Shown here piece after piece: positions 56,960 through 64,000 of a stretch of DNA of 64,000 nt (position 1 is the first letter of the stretch; every line of letters begins with the position of its first letter). Both the position numbers and the translations under genes were made by a program. Origin of the DNA: Paenibacillus macquariensis. Its GTDB lineage: Bacteria; Bacillota; Bacilli; Paenibacillales; Paenibacillaceae. Under the pieces are notes generated by a model that was not told the origin of the DNA, made no database searches, and saw only the letters and a list, made by a program, of their open reading frames with translations. The stretch lies in assembly GCF_900156375.1 (NCBI RefSeq), contig NZ_FTNK01000005.1, forward strand, positions 1 to 64,000, read 5' to 3'.

Positions 56960-57790
56960 ATGGATACGATTACAGCTATTATTCTTGGGATTGTGGAAGG
57001 GATTACGGAATTCATACCGGTATCTTCTACGGGGCACATGATCTTGACGTCCAAAGCGATGGGATTTAATGATCAAACGGATATTATGAAAACCTTTGAA
57101 ATTGTTATTCAATTAGGGGCTATCCTTGCGATTGCGATTGTGTATTGGCGCCGAATCTTGGGCTTGCTCGGAATTAAACGAAATGATAAATCAACCGTTG
57201 TTGGAACTGGATCAAAGAAAGGGCTTGACCTTATTCATGTGATATTGGGGATTGGTCCTGCATTGATTGTTGCTTTTTTTGCGAGAGATTTTATTAAAAG
57301 TTTGTTTAGTGCGAACACGGTGGTATGGGCATTAGTAGCAGGTGGTATATTTATGATCTTTGCAGAATGGTTTAATAAATCCAAATCGAATGTCACAGCA
57401 CATGATTTAGATGACTTGACTTACAAGCAGGCGTTATTGATCGGATTATATCAGATTATATCTGTTCTATGGCCAGGATTTTCACGTTCCGGTTCTACCA
57501 TTTCTGGGGGAATGCTAAGCGGTGTTAGTTATAAAGCATCTGCGGATTTCTCCTTTTTGATCGCTATTCCGATTATGTGTGCTGCATCGGGTTATGAATT
57601 ACTCGATTCATACCAAAATTTTAATAGTGATACTATAGGCGTGTTTGTAATAGGGTTTCTCGTAGCATTTGTAGTTGCGTACTTTGTAGTATTGGCCTTT
57701 ATGAAACATATTCAGAGAATTAGACTTACTCACTTTGCAATCTATCGATTTGTACTCGCAGCTGTATTCTGGATATTTATACTGAACTAA
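56960..57790 (+). CDS. uppP: Undecaprenyl-diphosphate phosphatase
   Basis: 276 residues with eight transmembrane helices. GIVEGITEFIPVSSTGHMIL near the N-terminus and PGFSRSGSTISGGML near residue 175 are the two catalytic motifs of UppP/BacA. Recycles the lipid carrier for cell-wall synthesis and gives bacitracin resistance. AGGAGG lies 5 nt before the ATG. Confidence 0.96.
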   Translation: MDTITAIILGIVEGITEFIPVSSTGHMILTSKAMGFNDQTDIMKTFEIVIQLGAILAIAIVYWRRILGLLGIKRNDKSTVVGTGSKKGLDLIHVILGIGPALIVAFFARDFIKSLFSANTVVWALVAGGIFMIFAEWFNKSKSNVTAHDLDDLTYKQALLIGLYQIISVLWPGFSRSGSTISGGMLSGVSYKASADFSFLIAIPIMCAASGYELLDSYQNFNSDTIGVFVIGFLVAFVVAYFVVLAFMKHIQRIRLTHFAIYRFVLAAVFWIFILN

Positions 57791-57880
57791 TCGCATCCAA
57801 GCCGATTGTTCTCGATTGTGAGATCAATGTAACGGATTTGATGTATCATGACATTATTCGTCCATGTAGGAGGATATACT

Positions 57881-58999
57881 TTGCGACTAGTACCTGTACA
57901 GAAGCTTAAAGAAGGCATGAAATTAGGCAAGAAAATATATAGTGCCGATGGCGTTACGCTATTGGCAGTAGGCGTGGAATTGACGAATAATCTGATTCGT
58001 AGATTAATTGGAATTGGAATTGATTATGTATATATTCAAGACGTATTAACAGAGGATATTGTCATCCCTGAGGTCTTGCATGAAGAAACACGGCGCAATG
58101 CCCTTCGTGCCATTCAATCAAGTTTTCAAAAAATATCGGAATCGCCTATAACCTCACGTAGTAGTGGTGGGTATCGGCATTTAGGCAGAGACTTCTCTGT
58201 TGTAATGCAATCCATTCTAGATGATCTGAATAGCCAAGAAGTGACGATGATCATGCTTATGGATATGAACCAGACCGATCATTATTTGTATAGGCATTCG
58301 TTAAATGTATGTATATATACATTAATTCTTGGTGCTGCGGGTGGCTTGTCTCACGAACAGCTTAAGGTGCTTGGCGTAGGATCACTTCTGCATGATATTG
58401 GGAAGACTCAGATTCCACTTAAGGTATTACTGAAGCCTGAAAAGCTTGATGAGAAGGAATATGAACAAATTAAGTCTCATACGGAAATAGGTTTCAAAAT
58501 ACTGAAGGACGAACCTGATATCCCTTTACTTGCAGCCCACTGTGCGTTACAGCATCACGAGAGATTAAATGGTACAGGGTATCCACGAGGGCTGAAAGGT
58601 TCTGAAATTCATGAATACGCACAGTGGTTAGGAATGGCTGATTCATATGATGCTATGACTTCTCATCGTGTGTATAAGAAAGCAATGCTACCACATCAAG
58701 CCATGGAGATCTTGTATGGGGGGGCGGGTATTCTGTTTGATCAGAAGAAGCTACAAGTGTTTCGTGATAAGGTCGCCATTTATCCGCCAGGAATGAGTGT
58801 TAAGCTTAGTTCTGGAGAGACCGGAGTGGTATGTAGAATAGATCCAAGTATGCCTCAACGACCTGTAGTTCGTATTCTGACTAACGAATTTGGGGAAGCA
58901 CTAAAAGCACCTTATGATATGGATTTGACACAACTTTTGTCTATCGTCATTACACAAGTTGAAGGGTTAGATACGTTTGCCGATACATCGATTAAATAA
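57881..58999 (+). CDS. HD-GYP domain c-di-GMP phosphodiesterase
   Basis: 372 residues. An N-terminal DUF3391-like region (LVPVQKLKEGMKLGKKIYS) precedes an HD-GYP domain with intact SLLHDIGKTQIP and LQHHERLNGTGYPRGLKG motifs. It degrades c-di-GMP. A TTG start at 57881 has AGGAGG 8 nt upstream; an ATG at 57848 lacks a site. Compare the degenerate paralogue at 53468. Confidence 0.92.
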   Translation: MRLVPVQKLKEGMKLGKKIYSADGVTLLAVGVELTNNLIRRLIGIGIDYVYIQDVLTEDIVIPEVLHEETRRNALRAIQSSFQKISESPITSRSSGGYRHLGRDFSVVMQSILDDLNSQEVTMIMLMDMNQTDHYLYRHSLNVCIYTLILGAAGGLSHEQLKVLGVGSLLHDIGKTQIPLKVLLKPEKLDEKEYEQIKSHTEIGFKILKDEPDIPLLAAHCALQHHERLNGTGYPRGLKGSEIHEYAQWLGMADSYDAMTSHRVYKKAMLPHQAMEILYGGAGILFDQKKLQVFRDKVAIYPPGMSVKLSSGETGVVCRIDPSMPQRPVVRILTNEFGEALKAPYDMDLTQLLSIVITQVEGLDTFADTSIK

Positions 59000-59014
59000 G
59001 AATTCCATGAAACA

Positions 59015-59173
59015 ATGACAGTATTAAAAGCTAATGTACAGTGGGCACAAAGATGTGTCACTATCACTTTAGCTGTCGTTGTAGCATGGTTTTTTTGACT
59101 ATCTATACGGGCACTTCTGGGGATAGGTATGATTATGATGGGCATTGGGATAATAATATATTTGAATGGTTAA
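59015..59173 (+). pseudogene. Possible small membrane protein broken by an in-frame TGA
   Basis: 53 codons. The first 27 (ending ITLAVVVAWFF) are followed by TGA at 59096-59098, then the frame continues with LSIRALLGIGMIMMG and IGIIIYLNG before TAA. Both halves look like transmembrane helices of one short protein. There is no clear ribosome site, so it may be chance. Confidence 0.3.
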
Positions 59174-59284
59174 CAAGAAATGTATTATCAAGAAAAATGA
59201 TTTAAAACCCTCTTCGTGATATGATATATAGTAAACGTTTGGGCTATTATATTGTTGGTTAATAAAGGGAACAGGGTGGAGAAT

Positions 59285-60424
59285 ATGATTACAGAAGAAA
59301 ATGCAAGGTCTATGAACATGCAACAGATATCACCAAGGTATGATCAATGGGAACCTATAAATTCACTTCGGAAGTATGGTCAGCATGTCCTGACTAGCGT
59401 AGAAATGACGGTTACTCATCTTTGTAATATGCGGTGTGAACATTGTGCGGTGGGAGATATGCTTGTTATGAAAGAGCCTGAATCTCTTTCATTAGATCTG
59501 ATGCTCAAAAGATTGGACCAAGTAGAACATTTGGAAACGATAAGTATGACAGGTGGAGAACCTCTATTTCGTAAGCAAACTGTAGATGAAATCATTGTCC
59601 CTCTGCTGAAATATGCGAAAGAACGTGGAATCAAATCTCAGATGAACTCTAATTTGACGATGGGTATGGATCGCTATGAGAAGCTTCTTCCTTACCTGGA
59701 TGTTATGCATATGTCGTTCAATTACTTGAACGGAGATGATTTCCATGAAGTTGGATTTGCTAACAGTGGACGTCCAGTTAGTAAAGAGGCTGCGTACCGT
59801 CTATATGACACCATGATTGAGAATACACGTAAACTTACGGATGCGGGCATGTACATCTCAGCTGAATCCATGATTAATTATCGAACACATACGAAGCTAG
59901 ATGAGATTCATCAATTGATTGTAGATATGGGCTGTCAACGTCATGAAGTTCATCCCATGTATCCATCAAACTTTGCTTCAAACCTTCCGGTATTGTCCTT
60001 AGAAGATATGCGCAAATCCATATACAATTTGCTTGATTCACGTGATGAGTCTGTGTGGATGTTATTCGGTACACTTCCGTTCTACGCTTGTAGTGATCGG
60101 GAGGAAGATTTGAAGTTGCTTCGTCGATTAAAGGAATCAAAGAATGTCACAGTTCGAAACGACCCTGATGGTCGTAACCGCGTGAATGTGAATTTATTTT
60201 CCGGGGATGTGTATGTGACAGATTTTGCAGATATTCCTCCGTTTGGGAACATTAAGAATGAATCACTTGAAGATATTTTCAACCAATGGACGAATGGGCA
60301 TCCGCTGAACCAAAAAGTGAATTGTCATTGTGATGCTGTGGGGTGTTGCGGTCCAAATCTCCTCGTAGCAGATATGTATTACAAAGACGTGAACTTTAAA
60401 TTAAGAACCGCAAACCGTTTATAG
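59285..60424 (+). CDS. yfkAB: YfkAB-type radical SAM protein
   Basis: 379 residues. The radical SAM motif is CNMRCEHC (CxxxCxxC), with the TGGEPLF turn. A C-terminal Cys-rich segment (VNCHCDAVGCCG) may hold a second cluster. The arrangement matches B. subtilis YfkAB, whose substrate is unknown. The start is uncertain: TTG 59252, GTG 59276 and ATG 59285 are in frame; the ATG follows GGTGG at a normal distance. Confidence 0.9.
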   Translation: MITEENARSMNMQQISPRYDQWEPINSLRKYGQHVLTSVEMTVTHLCNMRCEHCAVGDMLVMKEPESLSLDLMLKRLDQVEHLETISMTGGEPLFRKQTVDEIIVPLLKYAKERGIKSQMNSNLTMGMDRYEKLLPYLDVMHMSFNYLNGDDFHEVGFANSGRPVSKEAAYRLYDTMIENTRKLTDAGMYISAESMINYRTHTKLDEIHQLIVDMGCQRHEVHPMYPSNFASNLPVLSLEDMRKSIYNLLDSRDESVWMLFGTLPFYACSDREEDLKLLRRLKESKNVTVRNDPDGRNRVNVNLFSGDVYVTDFADIPPFGNIKNESLEDIFNQWTNGHPLNQKVNCHCDAVGCCGPNLLVADMYYKDVNFKLRTANRL

Positions 60425-60440
60425 AAAAGAGGCGTTCGTA

Positions 60441-61784
60441 TTGCATACAGAGTTTGCAATCGGGGAACTTACAATAAATATAACTCTAGTATTGCTGCTT
60501 GTATTGTTAAATGGCGTATTCGTCGCGGCTGAATTTTCACTTGTGAAAATACGTCAAACACGTATTACACAATTGGTCAGTGAAGGGAATAAATTGGCTG
60601 GATTTGCTCTGAAAGTTAACAATAAGTTGGATTCTTATCTATCAGCGACACAGTTTGGAATCACGCTTACTTCTCTGGCACTAGGGTGGCTCGGAGAGCC
60701 AGCTATTTCGGAACTGCTTGTTGAACCAATCATGTTTAAGTTAGGTATTACCGATCCAACGTTGATTACAACAGTAGGTGTTGTGGTTGGCTTCAGTTTG
60801 ATTACCTTCTTACATATTGTATTAGGAGAATTAGCTCCCAAGTCAATAGCGCTTCAAAGAACAGAAGGGACCGTACTTGCACTTTCTGCTCCGTTGATCT
60901 TTTTTTACAAAATATTTTTCCCGTTTATTTGGGTATTGAATGCTTCAGCAAATGCCTTGCTTCGGATTATAGGTATTCAACCTGCCAGCGAGGCCGAAGG
61001 GGCACATTCGGAGGAAGAAATCCGTTTATTAATGAGCCAGAGCGCCCGTAATGGTGTGATTGATAAAGAAGAAATGAAACTGATGGACAATATTTTTGAA
61101 TTCTCAGATCTGCTAGCCCGGGAGGTTATGTTACCTCGAACAGATATGGTTTGCTTATATGTGAATTTACCTCTTGAAGACAACATAAAGATAATTAATG
61201 AGACCAAGCATTCTCGTTATCCTGTTGCATTAGAAGATAAAGATCAGATTCTTGGTTTTATTCATATTACGGATCTTCTACTTGCGAACAAGGAACAACA
61301 AGAGGATCTTACATCCATGCTTCGACCGATATTAAATGTGCCGGAATCCATGGAGATCAGCCAAGTCCTCCGCCTAATGCAAAAGAAACATGCGCAGCTT
61401 ACACTTGTTGTAGATGAGTACGGAGGAACAGCTGGGATCCTAACAGCGGAAGAAATCCTAGAAGAAATCGTTGGTGATTTATACGATGAATTCGAGGATG
61501 ATGAACGCGAAAATGTGGAAATTGATGGCGATATTATCTCTGTGAAGGGGAGAATGCTTATTGAGGATGTGAATGATCTGACTGGTGTTTTGATTGAGGA
61601 TAATGAAGTCGATTCCATCGGAGGTTGGTTGTTCAAAGAACTAGAGGGAAGTCCTACCAAAGGCGATCATGTGCAGATCGGTAATTTCATATTTCAAGTA
61701 GAGGAATCAACTCGATTGCGTATTACTAGGGTCATGATTATACGAGCAGACACCGTGAGACAAACAGAGCAGGATGATCTCTAA
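60441..61784 (+). CDS. CNNM/CorC-like protein (DUF21, CBS pair, CorC_HlyC)
   Basis: 447 residues. Residues about 10-190 form a DUF21 membrane domain with three or four helices (LLNGVFVAAEFSLVKIRQTR, HIVLGELAPKSIA). A CBS pair (about 205-335) includes DEYGGTAGILTAEEILEEIV, and a CorC_HlyC domain is at the C-terminus. Often annotated as hemolysin, but the family is probably a Mg2+ or Na+-dependent divalent cation transporter. TTG start at 60441 with AAAGAGGCG. Confidence 0.9.
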   Translation: MHTEFAIGELTINITLVLLLVLLNGVFVAAEFSLVKIRQTRITQLVSEGNKLAGFALKVNNKLDSYLSATQFGITLTSLALGWLGEPAISELLVEPIMFKLGITDPTLITTVGVVVGFSLITFLHIVLGELAPKSIALQRTEGTVLALSAPLIFFYKIFFPFIWVLNASANALLRIIGIQPASEAEGAHSEEEIRLLMSQSARNGVIDKEEMKLMDNIFEFSDLLAREVMLPRTDMVCLYVNLPLEDNIKIINETKHSRYPVALEDKDQILGFIHITDLLLANKEQQEDLTSMLRPILNVPESMEISQVLRLMQKKHAQLTLVVDEYGGTAGILTAEEILEEIVGDLYDEFEDDERENVEIDGDIISVKGRMLIEDVNDLTGVLIEDNEVDSIGGWLFKELEGSPTKGDHVQIGNFIFQVEESTRLRITRVMIIRADTVRQTEQDDL

Positions 61785-61796
61785 AGGATGTGAGGA

Positions 61797-62828
61797 ATGT
61801 CTGGGAAGCAGTTAATATTCATTACGTTAAGTCTTCTATTCATTTATGGTCTCTTTACGATCGGTTCGCCATTTCTTCTCGCAGCATTAGTAGCTATCTT
61901 CATTGAGCCGGCTAATGTGGTCCTAATGCAACGGTTGAAGATAAATCGAATTGCGGCATCTACCATCACATGTACATTATTTCTACTCTTGATCTTTTTG
62001 ATGGTGTATATCTTGGGACTTCAAGTATTTACTCAACTTGTGGAGTATTGGAAGAATGCACCTAGTTATTTCTCAAGCGCGAATGATTTCATTCAACAGA
62101 CGAACATACAGGCGGAAGGATTATTTGACCGTCTTCAGCCTGATGTGGCAACGAGTGTACAACAGTTTCTATCTACGCTGACCTCGTATGTTCAATCCAT
62201 GGTAAATACGGTTTCTTCTTCATTTTTGTCTTTTGCAAAAGGGATACCGGATATGTTTATATTCTTCATCGTGTTCTGCGTAGCTGTGTATTTGTTCAGT
62301 TTCAGTCTCGATACGATGCGTAGTAGCGTACTATCTTTCTTTGAAGAAAAGTCACAGAGCCAAGTGAATGAAGTGATCCTTAGTCTCAAAAGGTCAATCT
62401 TTGGATTTCTAAGTGCGCAGCTTATATTAAGTATCTCGACTTATGTCGTTACACTCCTAGGTCTTCTAATTTTGGGGGTATCCTATCCGTTAGCTGTCGC
62501 ATTATTAGTCACCGTTGTCGATCTGCTACCGATTCTTGGTGTGGGTTCGGTTCTAATCCCTTGGGCCATATATCTGATGATTGTTGGGAACACCTATACG
62601 GCTCTTGGATTAGTGATCCTCTTTATAGTAATTACGGTCTGGCGTCGCGTTCTTGAACCTAAAATTATAGGTGATGCCGTTGGTATTGGGGCACTGCCTG
62701 CTCTGATTAGCATGTATGTTGGTTTCAAATTAGTTGGAGTTATCGGTTTCTTTATTGGGCCATTGGTCATTATCATTTATGTAGCCATGCGTAAAGCGGG
62801 CTTGTTCCATATCAAAATTAAGTTTTAA
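61797..62828 (+). CDS. AI-2E family transporter
   Basis: 343 residues with seven to eight transmembrane helices. The conserved GVSYPLAVALLVTVVDLLPI, the VGSVLIPWAIYLMIVG segment and LEPKIIGDAVGIGALPAL match the AI-2E/PerM family. The substrate is unknown; relatives include Na+/H+ antiporters. Starts 12 nt after the previous gene. Confidence 0.92.
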   Translation: MSGKQLIFITLSLLFIYGLFTIGSPFLLAALVAIFIEPANVVLMQRLKINRIAASTITCTLFLLLIFLMVYILGLQVFTQLVEYWKNAPSYFSSANDFIQQTNIQAEGLFDRLQPDVATSVQQFLSTLTSYVQSMVNTVSSSFLSFAKGIPDMFIFFIVFCVAVYLFSFSLDTMRSSVLSFFEEKSQSQVNEVILSLKRSIFGFLSAQLILSISTYVVTLLGLLILGVSYPLAVALLVTVVDLLPILGVGSVLIPWAIYLMIVGNTYTALGLVILFIVITVWRRVLEPKIIGDAVGIGALPALISMYVGFKLVGVIGFFIGPLVIIIYVAMRKAGLFHIKIKF

Positions 62829-62840
62829 ATTCACTCACTG

Positions 62841-62890
62841 AACGGGATGATTCAGCCAAGTACACTATGGCTGGATCATTCCGTTTTATT
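62841..62890 (+). terminator. Terminator of the AI-2E-family gene
   Basis: AACGGGATGATTCAGCCA pairs with TGGCTGGATCATTCCGTT with two mismatches over a 9-nt loop, then TTTATTT. Confidence 0.85.
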
Positions 62891-62894
62891 TAAG

Positions 62895-62953
62895 CTCCTT
62901 GTGGTTTAAGCCGACAACTAGGCCAAGCCAAGGAGTTTTTTTGTCTTATTTCA
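62895..62953 (+). terminator. Second terminator-like hairpin upstream of cotJA
   Basis: CTCCTTG (62895-62901) pairs with CAAGGAG (62939-62945) over a 37-nt interior that itself folds (GGTTTAAGCC-type), followed by TTTTTTT. A back-up terminator or leader element. Confidence 0.55.
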
Positions 62954-63027
62954 GTTCATTTTCTGGGCTAACGTCATATGCTTATTACAAAGACGCGTAG
63001 GTATTATGATTCTTAAGGAGGAGACTT

Positions 63028-63252
63028 TTGTTGAACTCACAGATACGAAGCTATACACCTTTTGTTGGTCCTTTCGATCCCTGTCCGCCATTACTCTGTA
63101 GGACTTATGTGGTACCGCCTAATCAATTCATTCAATTCCAGCCATTAGGCTGGCCACAGTATAGTCTTTCTGAAGCTCTAAGACGGGGAACGCTTTGGCC
63201 AGCACTATACAGTCCATATACTGCTAGACAATCGCAAGGGAGGACTTCTTGA
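63028..63252 (+). CDS. cotJA: Spore coat protein CotJA
   Basis: 74 residues: short Pro- and aromatic-rich protein (FVGPFDPCPPLLCRTYVVPPNQ; LSEALRRGTLWPALYSPY), the CotJA pattern. Needed for CotJC assembly in the spore coat of B. subtilis, where the operon depends on sigma E. TTG start after AAGGAGGAG. Its stop TGA overlaps the cotJB ATG by 1 nt. Confidence 0.93.
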   Translation: MLNSQIRSYTPFVGPFDPCPPLLCRTYVVPPNQFIQFQPLGWPQYSLSEALRRGTLWPALYSPYTARQSQGRTS

Positions 63253-63518
63253 TGGAGTTTACACAGTGTGATGACCAGTATTATGAATGGCTGGAACAAC
63301 TTCAAACCGTAGATTTTGCTCTTGTAGAACTCAACTTATTTCTTGACACACATCCTGACGATCTAAAAAGCATCCAACAGTATAACCAACTGAGTCAAGA
63401 AAGAATGCGACTTGCGCATCAGTTCCAGGAAGTATACGGACCTCTTATGCATTTTGGCCATGCTTTTTCAAGATTTCCATGGCAATGGTCACAATCCCCT
63501 TGGCCTTGGCAAGTATAG
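63252..63518 (+). CDS. cotJB: Spore coat protein CotJB
   Basis: 88 residues: YYEWLEQLQTVDFALVELNLFLDTHPDD, a helical protein with the family's Trp-rich end (FPWQWSQSPWPWQV). The ATG at 63252 is 8 nt after GGGAGG; TTG 63249 also is in frame. Confidence 0.93.
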   Translation: MEFTQCDDQYYEWLEQLQTVDFALVELNLFLDTHPDDLKSIQQYNQLSQERMRLAHQFQEVYGPLMHFGHAFSRFPWQWSQSPWPWQV

Positions 63519-63543
63519 AATCTAACGGAGGTGAGGTTTGTTC

Positions 63544-63936
63544 ATGTGGGTGTATGAGAAAAAATTGCAATATCCTGTTAGGGTTAGTAAATGTGATCCC
63601 CAAATGGCCAGATATTTGGCTGAACAGTATGGTGGTGCGGATGGAGAGTTGGCTGCTGCGTTACGTTACTTAAATCAGCGGTATACAATACCGGATAAAG
63701 TTATTGGTCTGTTAACAGATATTGGTACTGAAGAATTCGCTCACCTCGAGATGATTGCGACGATGATCTACAAACTAACCAAAGATGCTTCTGTTGAACA
63801 ACTGAAAGCAGCGGGTCTCGGTCCGCATTACGCGGCCCATGATAGTGCCCTATTCTATGAGAATGCAAGCGGCGTTCCATTCACAGCTGCCTATATTCAA
63901 GCGAAAGGTGACCCTATTGTAAGCTTAGGCATGTAG
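63544..63936 (+). pseudogene. cotJC: cotJC, 5' part only (interrupted)
   Basis: 130 residues of the Mn-catalase-like coat protein: MWVYEKKLQYPVRVSKCDP, IGTEEFAHLEMIATMI, and GPHYAAHDSALFYENASGVP. The family is about 189 residues and normally goes on past GDPI with a helical segment holding further Glu/His metal ligands. Here it reads GDPIVSLGM and stops. The ribosome site GGAGGTGAGG is good, so the gene is expressible but lacks part of its active site. The missing 3' part must lie beyond the window, or be lost. Confidence 0.88.
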
Positions 63937-63938
63937 GG

Positions 63939-64000
63939 CTAACGCCATGTAATATCAACTAATTTACCGTCTTCAACTACAATTTTTTCTATTAGTAGGG
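63939..64000 (-). CDS. C-terminus of a probable serine recombinase (partial, continues beyond the window)
   Basis: On the minus strand an open frame enters at 64000 and ends at 63939: LLIEKIVVEDGKLVDITWR and stop. Large serine recombinases commonly end in such a segment (an LxEKI strand, a Gly-Lys turn and a final strand with a basic or aromatic end). The stop codon is only 2 nt from the cotJC stop. Only 19 residues are visible, so the family call is tentative. Confidence 0.5.
   Translation of the reverse strand, partial: LLIEKIVVEDGKLVDITWR

Noticed and set aside
59252..59284. Upstream start (TTG) for the YfkAB protein
   Set aside because: The extra residues are not family-like; the ATG at 59285 has a better-spaced ribosome site.

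Overview
The window is chromosomal DNA of a spore-forming Firmicute, most probably Paenibacillus or a close relative. The evidence is a low-40s GC feel, strong AGGAGG-type ribosome binding sites, frequent TTG and GTG starts, the Bacillus-type order sufC-sufD-sufS-sufU-sufB, a qoxABCD quinol oxidase, and the spore-coat genes cotJA-cotJB-cotJC. Nearly all genes are housekeeping or metabolic, separated by clean intrinsic terminators.

Layout. 1-544: five tRNA genes (Asp, Lys, Leu, Pro, Gly) and a terminator. 0.9-1.9 kb: Gfo/Idh/MocA oxidoreductase. 2.1-7.2 kb (minus): a TPP-riboswitch operon, thiZ-thiX-thiY (pyrimidine precursor importer) followed by thiM-thiD-thiE (thiamine salvage). 7.3-8.8 kb: XRE-cupin regulator divergent from catE. 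9.2-13.2 kb (minus): qoxABCD. 13.6-17.2 kb: heterodimeric ABC exporter. 17.3-19.6 kb: diguanylate cyclase and HAD phosphatase. 19.7-24.3 kb: CotH kinase, DUF4956 and VTC-type polyphosphate polymerase genes, with a divergent metallophosphatase. 24.5-31.5 kb: ArsR-DUF2087 regulator, cupin, LURP-one/tubby-like protein, split ThrE exporter, a YtrA-like GntR-ABC operon, an MFS exporter. 31.5-35.8 kb: chemoreceptor and glgC-glgD. 36-40.5 kb: mismatch uracil glycosylase, Rrf2 regulator with nitroreductase, DegV, small membrane proteins, one unknown protein. 40.6-41.9 kb: yunC preceded by a truncated duplicate of itself and about 0.8 kb of foreign-looking DNA. 42-45 kb: mtnK-mtnA and dps. 45.3-50.5 kb: the suf operon. 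50.5-52.6 kb: a small AT-rich three-gene island. 52.8-62.8 kb: phage-lysin-like M23 peptidase, two HD-GYP proteins (one missing its catalytic His), a MoaD-MoaE fusion, a YunD-like phosphatase, uppP, the YfkAB radical SAM protein, a CBS/DUF21 protein and an AI-2E-family protein. 63.0-64.0 kb: cotJA, cotJB and an abruptly truncated cotJC.

The most interesting features are three integration scars. (1) cotJC stops at residue 130 of a family usually about 189 residues long. Two bases after its stop codon a minus-strand reading frame ends with a tail that looks like a serine recombinase. This is the arrangement expected of a skin-like element interrupting a sporulation gene, although the element lies beyond the window. 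(2) The last 25 bp of the suf operon are repeated about 2.08 kb downstream, followed by what looks like the original operon terminator. The insert carries three overlapping genes, the last a HEPN-type protein, and is a candidate defence or toxin-antitoxin cassette. (3) 154 bp of yunC is duplicated around an insert holding only tiny open reading frames.
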